Source: an uncultured Paracoccaceae bacterium (GTDB lineage Bacteria; Pseudomonadota; Alphaproteobacteria; Rhodobacterales; Rhodobacteraceae). From it: a DNA stretch of 64,000 bases. The translations under genes and the position numbers were made by a program. The stretch is taken from NCBI GenBank assembly GCA_947496605.1, contig CANMDF010000001.1:186001-250000 (forward strand), in the 5' to 3' direction. Positions 36,733 to 46,013 of the stretch are shown here, one piece after another; position 1 is the stretch's first letter; every line of letters begins with the position of its first letter. Under the pieces are notes generated by a model that saw only the letters and a list, made by a program, of their open reading frames with translations, ran no database searches and was not told the DNA's origin.

Positions 36733-37968
36733 CTAATCGCCCGCACGCACCTCTTGCACCCACGCGATCAGTGTTTCGCGTGCTTCTAGGTCCATCTGGA
36801 CCGCATTTGGGGGTGGCATTGCGTGGCTGACGCCAGCTTGGAGATAAATCTCGCTGGCATGGCGAGCCACATCGCTTGGGGTTTCTAAATAGACGCCTTT
36901 GGGTGCCCATTGCATGTTTCCCCAAACGGGTTCTCGTGCATGGCACATGGAACAATTGCCAATCACTGTATTGAACGCTTCGTCAAAACCATCAGCGGAT
37001 GCGAATTTCTGCTCGTAAGGGGTCAATTCCCGCGCCTCTGCTTCCTGCCATGTGTCGCCTGTGCGCACAGTGGACAGCCACGCGATGATGATCATCAAAA
37101 GGACCGTCACCGCCCATGTCCAATGCGGACCCGTTCCGGTCTTATGCATTGTGTTAAAGTAGTGCCGGATCGTGACGCCCGTTAGGAAAATCAGACTTGC
37201 GATGATCCATGAGTATTCAGTCCCGAATGCAAGCGGGTAGTGGTTCGATAGCATCAAGAACACGACAGGCAGCGTCAGATAGTTGTTATGGGTCGACCGC
37301 ACCTTGGCAATCTTGCCGTATTTTGCATCAGGTGTACGTCCAGCCTTCAGGTCTTCGACAACGATCCGCTGGTTTGGCATGATCTGAAAGAATACGTTTG
37401 CGGTCATGATCGTTGCCGTGAACGCACCAAGATGCAGCAAGGCCGCGCGACCGGTGAATACCTGATTATAGCCCCACGACATGATGACTAGGATCACAAA
37501 CAGCAAAAGCATAAGCAGCGTCGGGTTCTCGCTTAGCTTAGATTTGCACATAGCATCATAAAGCAACCAGCCGATTGTCAGCGATCCGCCAGAGATCAGG
37601 ATGCCCTGAAAGAGGGTGATGTCTGCCTTGGTTGGATCAAGCAAGAACAACTCGCCGCCGACCCAGTAGACAATCATCAAAAGGGCCGCGCCAGACAGCC
37701 ATGTTGCGTAGCTTTGCCATTTATGCCAGGTCAAATACTCTGGCATCTCGGCAGGGGCCACTAGATATTTGGTGGTGTGGTAAAAGCCGCCACCGTGCAC
37801 TTCCCATTCTTCACCAGACGCGCCTTCGGGCATGTTCGGTGCCGGTTTCAGCATCAGATCAAGTGCAATGAAATAGAACGATGCACCAATCCACGCCATG
37901 GCGGTGATAACGTGCAGCCAGCGGACCGAAAAGGCGATCCAGTCCCAGAAAATTGCCAGATCATACAT
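36733..37968 (-). CDS. puuD: Urate hydroxylase PuuD (membrane, cytochrome c-fused)
   Basis: 411 residues from the ATG at 37968, which has GGAGG seven bases upstream; the frame is open further but without family resemblance. Residues 1-300 form about eight membrane segments (FSVRWLHVITAMAWIGASFYFIALDL at the start). The C-terminal domain is a c-type cytochrome with one heme motif CSMCH at about 339-343. It oxidises urate to 5-hydroxyisourate, passing electrons to the respiratory chain instead of making peroxide. It starts the urate pathway completed by the genes to the right and is divergent from the LysR regulator. Confidence 0.92.
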   Translation of the reverse strand: MYDLAIFWDWIAFSVRWLHVITAMAWIGASFYFIALDLMLKPAPNMPEGASGEEWEVHGGGFYHTTKYLVAPAEMPEYLTWHKWQSYATWLSGAALLMIVYWVGGELFLLDPTKADITLFQGILISGGSLTIGWLLYDAMCKSKLSENPTLLMLLLFVILVIMSWGYNQVFTGRAALLHLGAFTATIMTANVFFQIMPNQRIVVEDLKAGRTPDAKYGKIAKVRSTHNNYLTLPVVFLMLSNHYPLAFGTEYSWIIASLIFLTGVTIRHYFNTMHKTGTGPHWTWAVTVLLMIIIAWLSTVRTGDTWQEAEARELTPYEQKFASADGFDEAFNTVIGNCSMCHAREPVWGNMQWAPKGVYLETPSDVARHASEIYLQAGVSHAMPPPNAVQMDLEARETLIAWVQEVRAGD

Positions 37969-38068
37969 GATGCGTCCTCCGTTGGCGCGATTCATGGCCA
38001 GACTATCGCATCCGATATTATTCTGGTATCTCGTGCTTACGGCAAACAGCATCAAAAAAAACAAGTAA

Positions 38069-38989
38069 ATGTCTTACCTTGATAATATCCAGACTTTTGT
38101 CCGCGTATACGAGCTGGGCAGTATGTCCGCTGCCGCGCGTGACATGCGGATATCTGCTGCCGTGACGTCGGCCCGAATTTCACAGCTTGAGCAGCACCTT
38201 GGCGTGCGCCTGTTTCAACGCACCACCCGCAGCCTCACGGCGACCGAGCAAGGCCAAGCGTTTTATGGAGGTGCATGCGAGGTGCTTGAGGCCGTGGCAA
38301 ATGCGGAAACGCAGATTGTGGACATCACTGACAATCCAAAAGGCTCGCTCTATGTGGCGGCGCCTTTGGGCGTTGGTCGTCGGTTGATTGCGCCCCATGT
38401 GCCTGAATTCTTGCAGCTGTATCCCGATATCAGCATGCGTCTGCGCCTGACAGACCGCAAGGTTGACCTCACAACCGAGGGTCTTGATCTGGCATTTTTT
38501 CTGGGCCAGCCCGAGGACAGTAATCTGCGCATTCGTAAGATTGCTGATGTCCAACGTATCCTTTGCGCCTCACCCGATTACATTCAGGTACACGGCAATC
38601 CCGCAAGCGGTGATGCGCTGATTGCAGAAAACCACGAATGTCTGAATTTGCGCTATCCCGGTGCGACCGAATTCCAATGGCGCTTGATGACAGAGGACGG
38701 CCCAAAGCGGTTTCGCGTCATGGGTCGATTTGAATCCGATGATGGCGATGTGCTGACGGATTGGGCGCTGAGCGGCAACGGGATCGCGATGAAGCCGCTG
38801 TTTGAGGTTGCGGACCATATCAAGGCTGGCCGTCTTGTGCCTGTGGCTGTGCAAACACCGCCAGAGCCAATTCAAATGGCTTGCTTGTTTACGCACCGGC
38901 GCGGGCAGGACCCTAAATCGCGGTTGTTCATGGATTTCATGATTGACCGGATCAGCGCCGTGGTGCGTGACGGGGCAGGGGTGGCCTAA
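38069..38989 (+). CDS. LysR-family transcriptional regulator of the urate locus
   Basis: 306 residues. N-terminal winged helix-turn-helix (FVRVYELGSMSAAARDMRISAAVTSARISQLEQHLGVRLFQRTTR), followed by a LysR substrate domain. It is divergent from puuD with a 100-base gap and ends eight bases before the convergent hiuH gene. By position it probably regulates the urate genes on both sides; the effector is unknown. Confidence 0.88.
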   Translation: MSYLDNIQTFVRVYELGSMSAAARDMRISAAVTSARISQLEQHLGVRLFQRTTRSLTATEQGQAFYGGACEVLEAVANAETQIVDITDNPKGSLYVAAPLGVGRRLIAPHVPEFLQLYPDISMRLRLTDRKVDLTTEGLDLAFFLGQPEDSNLRIRKIADVQRILCASPDYIQVHGNPASGDALIAENHECLNLRYPGATEFQWRLMTEDGPKRFRVMGRFESDDGDVLTDWALSGNGIAMKPLFEVADHIKAGRLVPVAVQTPPEPIQMACLFTHRRGQDPKSRLFMDFMIDRISAVVRDGAGVA

Positions 38990-38997
38990 GCGTCAGT

Positions 38998-39351
38998 TTA
39001 GCTGCCGCGATAGGTTGAATACCCAAATGGCGATAAAAGAAGCGGCACATGATAATGCGACGCTTCGGACATCCCAAACCGCAGTGGGATCACATCTAAG
39101 AAACGTGGCTCCTCGGGTGGTGTGCCGGTTGCGTCAAGATATGCCCCTGCGTGGAACACCAATTCATATATGCCTGTCTCAAATCTGTCGGCTGGCAGGA
39201 TCTGTTCGTCCGTGCGCCCGTCATCATTGGTGACCAGTGATTTCAGATGTGTCCGGACATCGCCGTCGATCTTAAAGAGCTCAATTTTTAGCCCTTGCGC
39301 TGGGCAACCGCGTGCGGTGTCCAGAACATGCGTCGTCAGATAGCCAGCCAT
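38998..39351 (-). CDS. hiuH: 5-hydroxyisourate hydrolase (transthyretin-like)
   Basis: 117 residues from the ATG at 39351 (Met24 of the open frame), with an AAGGAGA ribosome-binding site. It hydrolyses 5-hydroxyisourate to OHCU. Family marks are HVLDTARGCPA at the N-terminus, the mid-protein RTDEQIL segment and the C-terminal tetrapeptide YRGS. It is divergent from the allantoinase gene across a 152-base gap carrying a perfect palindrome. Confidence 0.94.
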   Translation of the reverse strand: MAGYLTTHVLDTARGCPAQGLKIELFKIDGDVRTHLKSLVTNDDGRTDEQILPADRFETGIYELVFHAGAYLDATGTPPEEPRFLDVIPLRFGMSEASHYHVPLLLSPFGYSTYRGS

Positions 39352-39444
39352 GCAATCTCTCCTTGATGTGTCATCTGCTTTTGACAGAGCATGCGACGAA
39401 CCGCAAAGCTTCGCATTCAAGAGGGTCCTTCAGGATTTATTTGA

Positions 39445-39468
39445 AAACCAATTCCATTGAATTGGTTT
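39445..39468. promoter_or_regulatory. Perfect 24-base palindrome upstream of the allantoinase gene
   Basis: AAACCAATTC (39445-39454), CATT, then GAATTGGTTT (39459-39468): ten-base arms with no mismatch. It sits in the divergent gap between hiuH and the allantoinase gene, 35 bases before the latter's start. A dimeric regulator, possibly the adjacent LysR protein, is the likely ligand. Confidence 0.6.
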
Positions 39469-39503
39469 AGGGAAGATTAAAGCATGAAGAAGGAATCCAT
39501 CTG

Positions 39504-40913
39504 TTGACCCGCTACCCACGTGACATGACCGGATATGGCGCGACCCCACCTGCGGCCAATTGGCCGAACGGTGCGAAGATCGCTGTGCAGATCGTGCTGA
39601 ATTACGAAGAAGGTGGCGAGAACAACATCCTGCATGGTGATCCCGCTTCCGAGGCGTTCTTGTCCGAGATCACAGGCGCTGCCGCTTGGCCCAACATGCG
39701 TCACTGGAACATGGAATCGATCTATGAATACGGCGCGCGCGCTGGTTTTTGGCGCATTCATCGCCTTTTGGGTGAAACGCCGATCACGGTGTATGGCGTC
39801 GCATCTGCATTAGCACGTGCGCCTGAACAGGTCGCTGCGATGAAATCGTTGGGCTGGGAAATTGCCAGCCATGGTCTGAAGTGGGTTGAGCACAAGGATA
39901 TGCCGGAGGATGAAGAGCGCGCGCAAATTGCCGAGGCAATCCGGTTGCATACTGAGGTCACAGGGCACGCACCACGCGGATGGTATACCGGACGTTGTTC
40001 CAACAACACCGTCCGCCTTGCTGCTGAGACCGGTCAGTTTGCCTATGTCGCTGACAGCTACGCCGACGATCTGCCGTACTGGATGCAGTTTGGCCGCGAT
40101 GATCAGTTGATCGTGCCTTACACGATGGATTGCAACGATATGCGGTTTGCCATTCAGGCGGGCTTTACGAATGGCGATCAGTTTGAAAGCTATCTCAAAG
40201 ACAGTTTTGATGTGCTCTATGCCGAAGGTGGCGCAGGGGCGCCCAAAATGTTGTCGATTGGCTTGCATTGCCGCCTGATGGGCCGTCCCGGCCGCGCTGC
40301 GGCTCTACAGCGGGTCATCGATTATATGAAGTCTCATGAAGATGTCTGGTTTGCGACCCGGTTAGAGATCGCTGAACATTGGACAAAAGAGCATCCGCCC
40401 ATGCACAAGACGCGTCCATCTGCGATGGACCGCGATACGTTTGTCACCGAATTCGGCGGCATCTTTGAGCATAGCCCTTGGATCGCGGAAGGTGCATTCG
40501 CGCTTGAGCTGGGTCCAACCCATGACACAGCACAGGGCATTCATAACGCTTTGGCGCGTGTGTTCCGTTCTGCCACCGAAGAGCAGCGCCTTGGGGTGCT
40601 GACGGCACACCCTGATTTGGCGGGTAAACTGGCCTCTGCCGGCAAGTTGACCGCTGAAAGCACAGCTGAACAAGCGGGCGCTGGGCTGGATCTGTTGACT
40701 GATGCGGAACGCGAGATGTTTCAGGCGCTCAACGCCCAATATGTCGCAAGTCACGGCTTTCCGTTCATTATTGCAGTGAAAGACAACGACAAGGCGTCGA
40801 TCCTTGAAGCGTTCCACCGCCGGATTGGCAACGACCGTGACACTGAATTCGCCGAAGCTTGTCGGCAGGTCGAACGCATTGCCGAATTACGTTTGATCGA
40901 GAAGCTGGGCTGA
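39504..40913 (+). CDS. puuE: Bifunctional allantoinase (PuuE) / OHCU decarboxylase (UraD)
   Basis: 469 residues from a TTG at 39504, supported by AAGGAA (about 39489-39494) and by the N-terminus RYPRDMTGYG that PuuE proteins share. Residues 1-300 are a polysaccharide-deacetylase-fold allantoinase (NYEEGGENNILHGD, NMRHWNMESIYEYG, SHGLKWVEH). Residues about 305-469 are OHCU decarboxylase (FEHSPWIAEGAFA, VLTAHPDLAGKLA, FPFIIAVK). The fusion gives two consecutive reactions: OHCU to allantoin, then allantoin to allantoate. The stop overlaps the allA start by one base. Confidence 0.92.
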   Translation: MTRYPRDMTGYGATPPAANWPNGAKIAVQIVLNYEEGGENNILHGDPASEAFLSEITGAAAWPNMRHWNMESIYEYGARAGFWRIHRLLGETPITVYGVASALARAPEQVAAMKSLGWEIASHGLKWVEHKDMPEDEERAQIAEAIRLHTEVTGHAPRGWYTGRCSNNTVRLAAETGQFAYVADSYADDLPYWMQFGRDDQLIVPYTMDCNDMRFAIQAGFTNGDQFESYLKDSFDVLYAEGGAGAPKMLSIGLHCRLMGRPGRAAALQRVIDYMKSHEDVWFATRLEIAEHWTKEHPPMHKTRPSAMDRDTFVTEFGGIFEHSPWIAEGAFALELGPTHDTAQGIHNALARVFRSATEEQRLGVLTAHPDLAGKLASAGKLTAESTAEQAGAGLDLLTDAEREMFQALNAQYVASHGFPFIIAVKDNDKASILEAFHRRIGNDRDTEFAEACRQVERIAELRLIEKLG

Positions 40914-41398
40914 TGAAGACAACGCTGCATCTTGAACCACTGACGCAAGAGGCTTTCGCGCCATTCGGTGACGTGCTTGAGGTCGCTGGTGATCCGGACA
41001 AGGTGATCAATCAAGGGTTATGCGGACGCTATCATGATCTTGCAAATATCGACATTGAGGATGGCAAAGCGGGCATCAGCCTGTTCAATGCTGAACCGCG
41101 CCCGTTTCCAATCACATTAGATATGGTCGAGCGGCACCCGCAAGGCAGCCAGGCTTTCTTGCCGATGAGCCATCATCCTTTTGTTGTCGTCGTGGCCCCC
41201 GATCAGGGCGGCACACCCGGCCAGCCGCGTGCGTTTATCACCACGGCAGGCCAAGGGATCAATTTCGGCCGTGGCACATGGCATGGGGTGCTTACCCCCA
41301 TTCATGCGCCCGGATTATTCGCTGTTGTAGACCGGATCGGGGAAGGTCCGAACCTGCAAGAGCACTGGTTTGAAACGCCGTTCACAATCGAGCGGTGA
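40913..41398 (+). CDS. allA: Ureidoglycolate lyase
   Basis: 161 residues from the ATG at 40913, coupled to the preceding gene by TGATG. It splits ureidoglycolate into glyoxylate and urea. AllA family segments are EAFAPFGDVLE, VERHPQGSQAFLPM, VVVAPDQGG and NFGRGTWHGVLTPI. The last step of the pathway is thus directly after the allantoinase, while the allantoate amidohydrolase and its product enzyme are not in between. Confidence 0.92.
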   Translation: MKTTLHLEPLTQEAFAPFGDVLEVAGDPDKVINQGLCGRYHDLANIDIEDGKAGISLFNAEPRPFPITLDMVERHPQGSQAFLPMSHHPFVVVVAPDQGGTPGQPRAFITTAGQGINFGRGTWHGVLTPIHAPGLFAVVDRIGEGPNLQEHWFETPFTIER

Positions 41399-41458
41399 TT
41401 TCAAAATGGCCAGCTCGGAGAAGCTGGTAATAAAAACGTCCAAGGGGAGGGACGCACT

Positions 41459-42886
41459 ATGGCTGACAATTCAATCGGGACCCCGGAGCAACTCCGTGAT
41501 CCCAACTACACACCGGCGCTACAACGCGCCATTCCACTGGGAATCCAGCACGTGCTGGCGATGTTTGTGTCGAACGTGACGCCTGCAATCATCGTCGCAG
41601 GTGCTGCTGGTTTCGGGTTCGGGTCCAACAGCCCTGATTTTCCTGAGCTGTTATACCTTATTCAAATGTCCATGCTGTTTGCGGGTGTCGCGACACTCTT
41701 GCAGACGGTCACGCTTGGCCCGGTCGGTGCAAAGCTGCCAATCGTACAAGGGACATCCTTTGCCTTTATTCCAATCATGATCCCGCTTGTCGCTGGTAAG
41801 GGCGTTGACGGTCTGGCCGCCTTGTTCGGTGGTGTGATCATTGGTGGTTTGTTCCACGCATTCCTTGGTCTTTTCATCGGCAGAATCCGCTTTGCATTAC
41901 CACCGCTGGTGACAGGCCTTGTTGTAACAATGATCGGTCTGGCGTTGGTCAAGGTCGGCATTCAATATGCTGCTGGTGGTGTGCCCGCTATTGGCACACC
42001 TGAGTACGGCAGCTTGTTGAACTGGTCTGCCGCATTGGTTGTGATCTTTGTGACCTTGGGTTTGAAGTTCTTTACCACTGGCATGTTGTCCGTTTCCGCC
42101 GTTTTGATCGGTTTGGTCGTGGGCTATTTCTACGCCCTTGGTGTAGGCATTCTGGACTGGGCTGCTGTGACTGGATCATGGGAACGCTCTGCTGCATTCG
42201 CATTGCCACAACCGTTCAAGTATGGCTTTGAGTTCTCAGCTGCGGCGATCATCGGCTTCTGCCTGATGGCGTTCATCTCAGCGATCGAAACTGTGGGTGA
42301 CGTGTCCGGCATTACCAAAGGTGGTGCAGGCCGCGAAGCGACAGACAAAGAGATCGAAGGTGCGACCTATGCTGACGGTGTTGGCACAGCGTTTGCCGGT
42401 ATCTTTGGCGGTTTCCCGAACACATCCTTTAGTCAGAACGTTGGCCTGATCGCGATGACGGGTGTTATGTCCCGCCACGTTGTGACCTGTGGCGCGATCT
42501 TCCTGATCATTTGTGGTCTGGTGCCCAAAGTGGGTGGCATCATCCGCACTGTACCAATCGAGGTGTTGGGCGGCGGTGTGATCGTGATGTTTGGCATGGT
42601 CGTGGCTGCCGGTATCTCGATGCTGTCAGATGTGAACTGGAACCGTCGCAACATGGTGATCTTTGCGATCGCGCTATCCATCGGCCTTGGTCTTCAGCTT
42701 GAGCCTGGCGCCGTTGCGGGTTTTCCTGACACAATGCGTATTCTGATGACATCAGGTCTGTTGCCAGCCGCATTCATCGCGATTGTACTGAACTTGGTTC
42801 TGCCAGAAGAACTGGCCGATGAATCCACAGAAGAGGTGTCTGGCGGTATGGCCGGTCACGGTGATGGATCATTGCCCAAGGAATAA
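41459..42886 (+). CDS. NCS2-family nucleobase permease, probable urate/xanthine transporter
   Basis: 475 residues, about 12 membrane segments. A strong ribosome-binding site (GGGGAGGG) precedes the ATG. The NCS2 signature region is present (SAIETVGDVSGITKGG, GGFPNTSFSQNVGLIAMTGV, with the conserved SQNVG motif), as is the QGTSFAFIPIMIP segment. With urate-degrading genes on both sides it most likely imports urate or xanthine. It is followed by a strong intrinsic terminator. Confidence 0.92.
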   Translation: MADNSIGTPEQLRDPNYTPALQRAIPLGIQHVLAMFVSNVTPAIIVAGAAGFGFGSNSPDFPELLYLIQMSMLFAGVATLLQTVTLGPVGAKLPIVQGTSFAFIPIMIPLVAGKGVDGLAALFGGVIIGGLFHAFLGLFIGRIRFALPPLVTGLVVTMIGLALVKVGIQYAAGGVPAIGTPEYGSLLNWSAALVVIFVTLGLKFFTTGMLSVSAVLIGLVVGYFYALGVGILDWAAVTGSWERSAAFALPQPFKYGFEFSAAAIIGFCLMAFISAIETVGDVSGITKGGAGREATDKEIEGATYADGVGTAFAGIFGGFPNTSFSQNVGLIAMTGVMSRHVVTCGAIFLIICGLVPKVGGIIRTVPIEVLGGGVIVMFGMVVAAGISMLSDVNWNRRNMVIFAIALSIGLGLQLEPGAVAGFPDTMRILMTSGLLPAAFIAIVLNLVLPEELADESTEEVSGGMAGHGDGSLPKE

Positions 42887-42906
42887 GCGTGAGCTTGCAA
42901 ACAAAC

Positions 42907-42940
42907 AAAAGGCCCGGTCATGAGACCGGGCCTTTTGCTT
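42907..42940 (+). terminator. Intrinsic terminator after the NCS2 permease gene
   Basis: AAAAGGCCCGGTC (42907-42919) and GACCGGGCCTTTT (42924-42936) form a perfect 13-pair stem with a four-base loop and T/A-rich flanks on both strands. It can end transcription from both sides, including that of the convergent allE-like gene. Confidence 0.92.
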
Positions 42941-42999
42941 TGCAGTGATATTTGCTGAGCTCTTAGTTCCCGAACGGCAAGGGACAAAGCGCCTCGTGG

Positions 43000-43869
43000 C
43001 TATTCGGCAGCAAGCTTTTGCGGGAAGGTCCGTGCCTGCGCACCTGCGCCAGTGCTTAGTCCCATGTGGCGGTTAACGTCTTTGTACAGCAGATAGCGGA
43101 ACTTGCCGGGCCCACCTGCATAGCAAGCTTGCGGGCAAAACGCGCGGAGCCACATGTAATCGCCTGCTTCTACTTCGACCCAGTCATTATTGAGCCGGTA
43201 AACAGCCTTGCCTTCAAGAACATAAAGCCCGTGTTCCATGACATGGGTTTCCAGAAATGGGATCACCGCGCCGGGTTCAAACGTCACAACGGTGACATGC
43301 ATGTCGTGGCGCAGGTCAGAGGGGTCGACAAAACGTGTGGTTGCCCATTTGCCATCGGTATCAGGCATCACAGTCGGCGCGACATCCTTGTCGTTGGCGA
43401 TAACCACCTCGGGCAGCGCAAGCCCCGGTACGGCCTCATATGCTTTGCGGATCCAATGAAAGCGCAACATGTCATCTGATTTGTTATGCAGCGTCCATGC
43501 AATGCCGGGCGGCAGGAATGCATAACCGCCGGGTGCGAGCACATGTGTTTCGCCGTTGACGTGAAGCGTGGCATTGCCTTCGACAACGAACAACACGCCC
43601 TCGGCGCCGGCATCCGTTTCGGGATTGTCAGACCCACCACCCGGTGCGACTTCCATGATGTATTGAGAAAATGTTTCGGCAAAACCTGTCATGGGCCGGG
43701 CAATGACCCAAAGCCGCGATTTGTCCCAAAACGGCAGGAAACTTGTCGTGATATCCCGCATCGTTCCTTTGGGGATCACCGCATAAGCATCTGTAAAGAT
43801 GGCACGATCCGTCAAAAGCTGCGTTTGCGGCGGGTGACCACCTGTTGGCGCGAAGTAATTGCCAGACAT
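43000..43869 (-). CDS. allE: (S)-ureidoglycine aminohydrolase
   Basis: 289 residues from the ATG at 43869 (Met59 of the open frame), with AGGA just upstream. It is a bicupin: the first cupin is around residues 70-135 (EGVLFVVEGNATLHVNGE, GGYAFLPPG), the second around 195-270 (FLETHVMEHGLYVLEGKAVYRLN, GDYMWLRAFCPQ). It releases ammonia from ureidoglycine to give ureidoglycolate, the AllA substrate. It is transcribed toward the permease terminator. Confidence 0.92.
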   Translation of the reverse strand: MSGNYFAPTGGHPPQTQLLTDRAIFTDAYAVIPKGTMRDITTSFLPFWDKSRLWVIARPMTGFAETFSQYIMEVAPGGGSDNPETDAGAEGVLFVVEGNATLHVNGETHVLAPGGYAFLPPGIAWTLHNKSDDMLRFHWIRKAYEAVPGLALPEVVIANDKDVAPTVMPDTDGKWATTRFVDPSDLRHDMHVTVVTFEPGAVIPFLETHVMEHGLYVLEGKAVYRLNNDWVEVEAGDYMWLRAFCPQACYAGGPGKFRYLLYKDVNRHMGLSTGAGAQARTFPQKLAAE

Positions 43870-44189
43870 CACGGATCCTATTGTGAGAAATACCTCACGA
43901 ATATGAGATGCCACGCCGAACGAGACCACCCACGAAAGCCCGACAGGACCTATCGGTTTGTTTTGATAATGCACTGATGGCTGATGGAAATACAGGCGTG
44001 TGTGGATGTGGCGGGTGTGTGTCTGGTCAAACTTGCACGGCACGATCTGTGCAGTGTATGAGGTGGCTCCAGTCTGCTGTCGCTAGTGTCAGATCGTGCC
44101 GATGCATATGCATCTTTGATCTTGATCGATGACAGAATGATGTATGATGAAACTGCAATCTGAAGCGTGCGAGAAAGGGTGAAAGTGAA
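43870..44189. other. 320-base divergent gap between allE and dusA
   Basis: Near allE, GTGAG (43883-43887) and CTCAC (43894-43898) form a dyad with six bases between, a possible operator. Near dusA there are two TTGATC hexamers (44116-44121, 44122-44127) and a TATGAT at 44143-44148, a weak promoter candidate with unusual spacing. No gene is evident. Confidence 0.4.
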
Positions 44190-45182
44190 ATGAAAGCGGA
44201 TACCTATCGCGCACCCCGCCTGTCTGTCGCCCCGATGATGGATTGGACGGATCGGCATTGTCGGTATCTGCACCGCCTGATGTCGCGGCACACGTTGCTT
44301 TATACCGAGATGGTGACCGCACCTGCGATTGTGCATGGTGACCGTGACCGCTTGCTGTCCTTTCATGATGATGAACAGCCTGTTGCGTTGCAGGTCGGCG
44401 GATCTGACCCTGCGCAATTGGCCGAGGCCGCGCGCATTGCAGAGGACTACGGGTACGCTGAGGTTAACCTTAATTGCGGTTGCCCATCGGATAGGGTCCA
44501 GTCGGGCAGTTTTGGCGCGGTGTTGATGGAGAAACCCACACTTGTCGCTGCATGCACATCAGCAATGAAAGATGCCGTGCGTATCCCTGTGACTGTCAAA
44601 TGCCGGATTGGCGTTGATGATCAGGACCCACATGTCATCTTGCCAGAATTCTTGGCACAGGTATCGGCGGCTGGTGTTGATCGTTTTTCAGTTCATGCGC
44701 GCAAAGCATGGCTGCAGGGTCTGTCCCCAAAAGAGAACCGCGATATTCCGCCATTGGATTACGATTTAGTGTTTCAGATGAAGGGTTTGTTCCCCCATCT
44801 TCATCTTTCAATAAACGGTGGTATAGGGACTTTGGACGAAGCTATCAGCTTTCTTGAGCGTGGCCTTGATGGTGTTATGATTGGCCGTGCGGCCTATCAT
44901 ACGCCCGCTGATGTTCTGTTGGATGCCGATGCTCGTATCTTTGACGACCCAACCGGGCGTACGGCCGAGGAGGTTGTTCACTTGATGCTGCCCTATATTG
45001 CGGACCACTTGGCGCAAGGCGGCCGTTTGGGGCAAGTCACGCGCCATATGCTGGGTCTGTTTCAGGGGCGTCCGGGTGCGCGGGGGTGGCGCAGGCATCT
45101 TTCTGAAAATGTTCACGCTGATGGCGCGGGGCCAGAGGTCGTGCTTGCCGCTATGGACCACATCACGCAGCTTGCGGCCTAA
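44190..45182 (+). CDS. dusA: tRNA-dihydrouridine(20/20a) synthase
   Basis: 330 residues, FMN-binding TIM barrel plus helical domain. It reduces uridine in the D-loop of tRNA. DusA segments are SVAPMMDWTDRHCR, YTEMVTA, LQVGGSDP, NLNCGCPSDRVQSG with the catalytic cysteine, VDRFSVHARKAWLQGLSP and MLGLFQGRPGAR. A good ribosome-binding site (AAAGGGTGA) precedes the ATG. Confidence 0.95.
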   Translation: MKADTYRAPRLSVAPMMDWTDRHCRYLHRLMSRHTLLYTEMVTAPAIVHGDRDRLLSFHDDEQPVALQVGGSDPAQLAEAARIAEDYGYAEVNLNCGCPSDRVQSGSFGAVLMEKPTLVAACTSAMKDAVRIPVTVKCRIGVDDQDPHVILPEFLAQVSAAGVDRFSVHARKAWLQGLSPKENRDIPPLDYDLVFQMKGLFPHLHLSINGGIGTLDEAISFLERGLDGVMIGRAAYHTPADVLLDADARIFDDPTGRTAEEVVHLMLPYIADHLAQGGRLGQVTRHMLGLFQGRPGARGWRRHLSENVHADGAGPEVVLAAMDHITQLAA

Positions 45183-45194
45183 GGACTATCAAGA

Positions 45195-46013
45195 ATGGAT
45201 GACATGATGCTGCTGGCCACAATGGCCGCCTTGTTGCTGGCGCTGGGTGCATTCGCGGGCGTGCTTGCAGGTCTTTTAGGGGTTGGCGGTGGCATCGTTT
45301 TGGTGCCTGCGTTCTTTTATGTCTTCAGCGCACTTGGCTTTGATAGTCCGCAGCTGATGCAATTGTGCCTTGGTACATCACTGGCGACAATCGTTGTGAC
45401 GTCTTTGCGTTCTTTGGCGGCGCACAACAAAAAAGAGGCGGTCGCATGGGCAATCCTGAAAGGCTGGGTTGTTGGTATCGCAATTGGTGCGACTGTTGGC
45501 GTTTTGGTTGCCTCGTCGCTGCGCTCTGAGATGCTTCAGGCCATCTTTGGCGTTTTGGCGATCATTGTTGGCGTCTACATGGCATTTGGGCGCGATCATT
45601 GGCGGCTGGCGCCGCAAATGCCCGAAGGGATTTTGCGTGCTGTCTTGTCCCCGGTATTAGGTTTTCTATCGGTCTTGATGGGTATTGGAGGTGGATCGTT
45701 TGGCGTGCCAACGATGACGCTGTTTGGTGTGCCAATTCACCGCGCGGTTGCAACCGCTGCCGGATTTGGGGTGATCATTGCGGTCCCATCGGTGATTGGG
45801 TTCTTGTTTGTGGATATCAGCGTGGCACCGCCATTTACTGTTGGTGCCGTGAATTTCCTGGCCTTCGGTCTGATCGTAGCGATGACGCTGATCACAGCCC
45901 CATGGGGCGCTGCATTGGCCCACCGGATGGATCCAAAACCCCTCAAGCGCGTTTTCGGCGTTTTCTTGATTTTGGTGGCGCTTAACATGCTGCGCAAAGC
46001 ATTGGGATGGTAA
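45195..46013 (+). CDS. TauE/SafE family anion exporter
   Basis: 272 residues, about eight membrane segments in two inverted halves, with glycine-rich motifs typical of the family (GLLGVGGGIVLVPAFF, LMGIGGGSFGVPTM). Family members export sulfite, sulfoacetate or similar anions. It lies 12 bases after dusA. If the 18-26 kb cluster releases sulfite this protein could be its exporter, but it is 19 kb away and there is no direct link. Confidence 0.88.
   Translation: MDDMMLLATMAALLLALGAFAGVLAGLLGVGGGIVLVPAFFYVFSALGFDSPQLMQLCLGTSLATIVVTSLRSLAAHNKKEAVAWAILKGWVVGIAIGATVGVLVASSLRSEMLQAIFGVLAIIVGVYMAFGRDHWRLAPQMPEGILRAVLSPVLGFLSVLMGIGGGSFGVPTMTLFGVPIHRAVATAAGFGVIIAVPSVIGFLFVDISVAPPFTVGAVNFLAFGLIVAMTLITAPWGAALAHRMDPKPLKRVFGVFLILVALNMLRKALGW

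Noticed and set aside
45195..46013. Sulfite exporter as part of the sulfonate cluster
   Set aside because: It is 19 kb away and linked to dusA; TauE/SafE proteins are common and of varied substrate.
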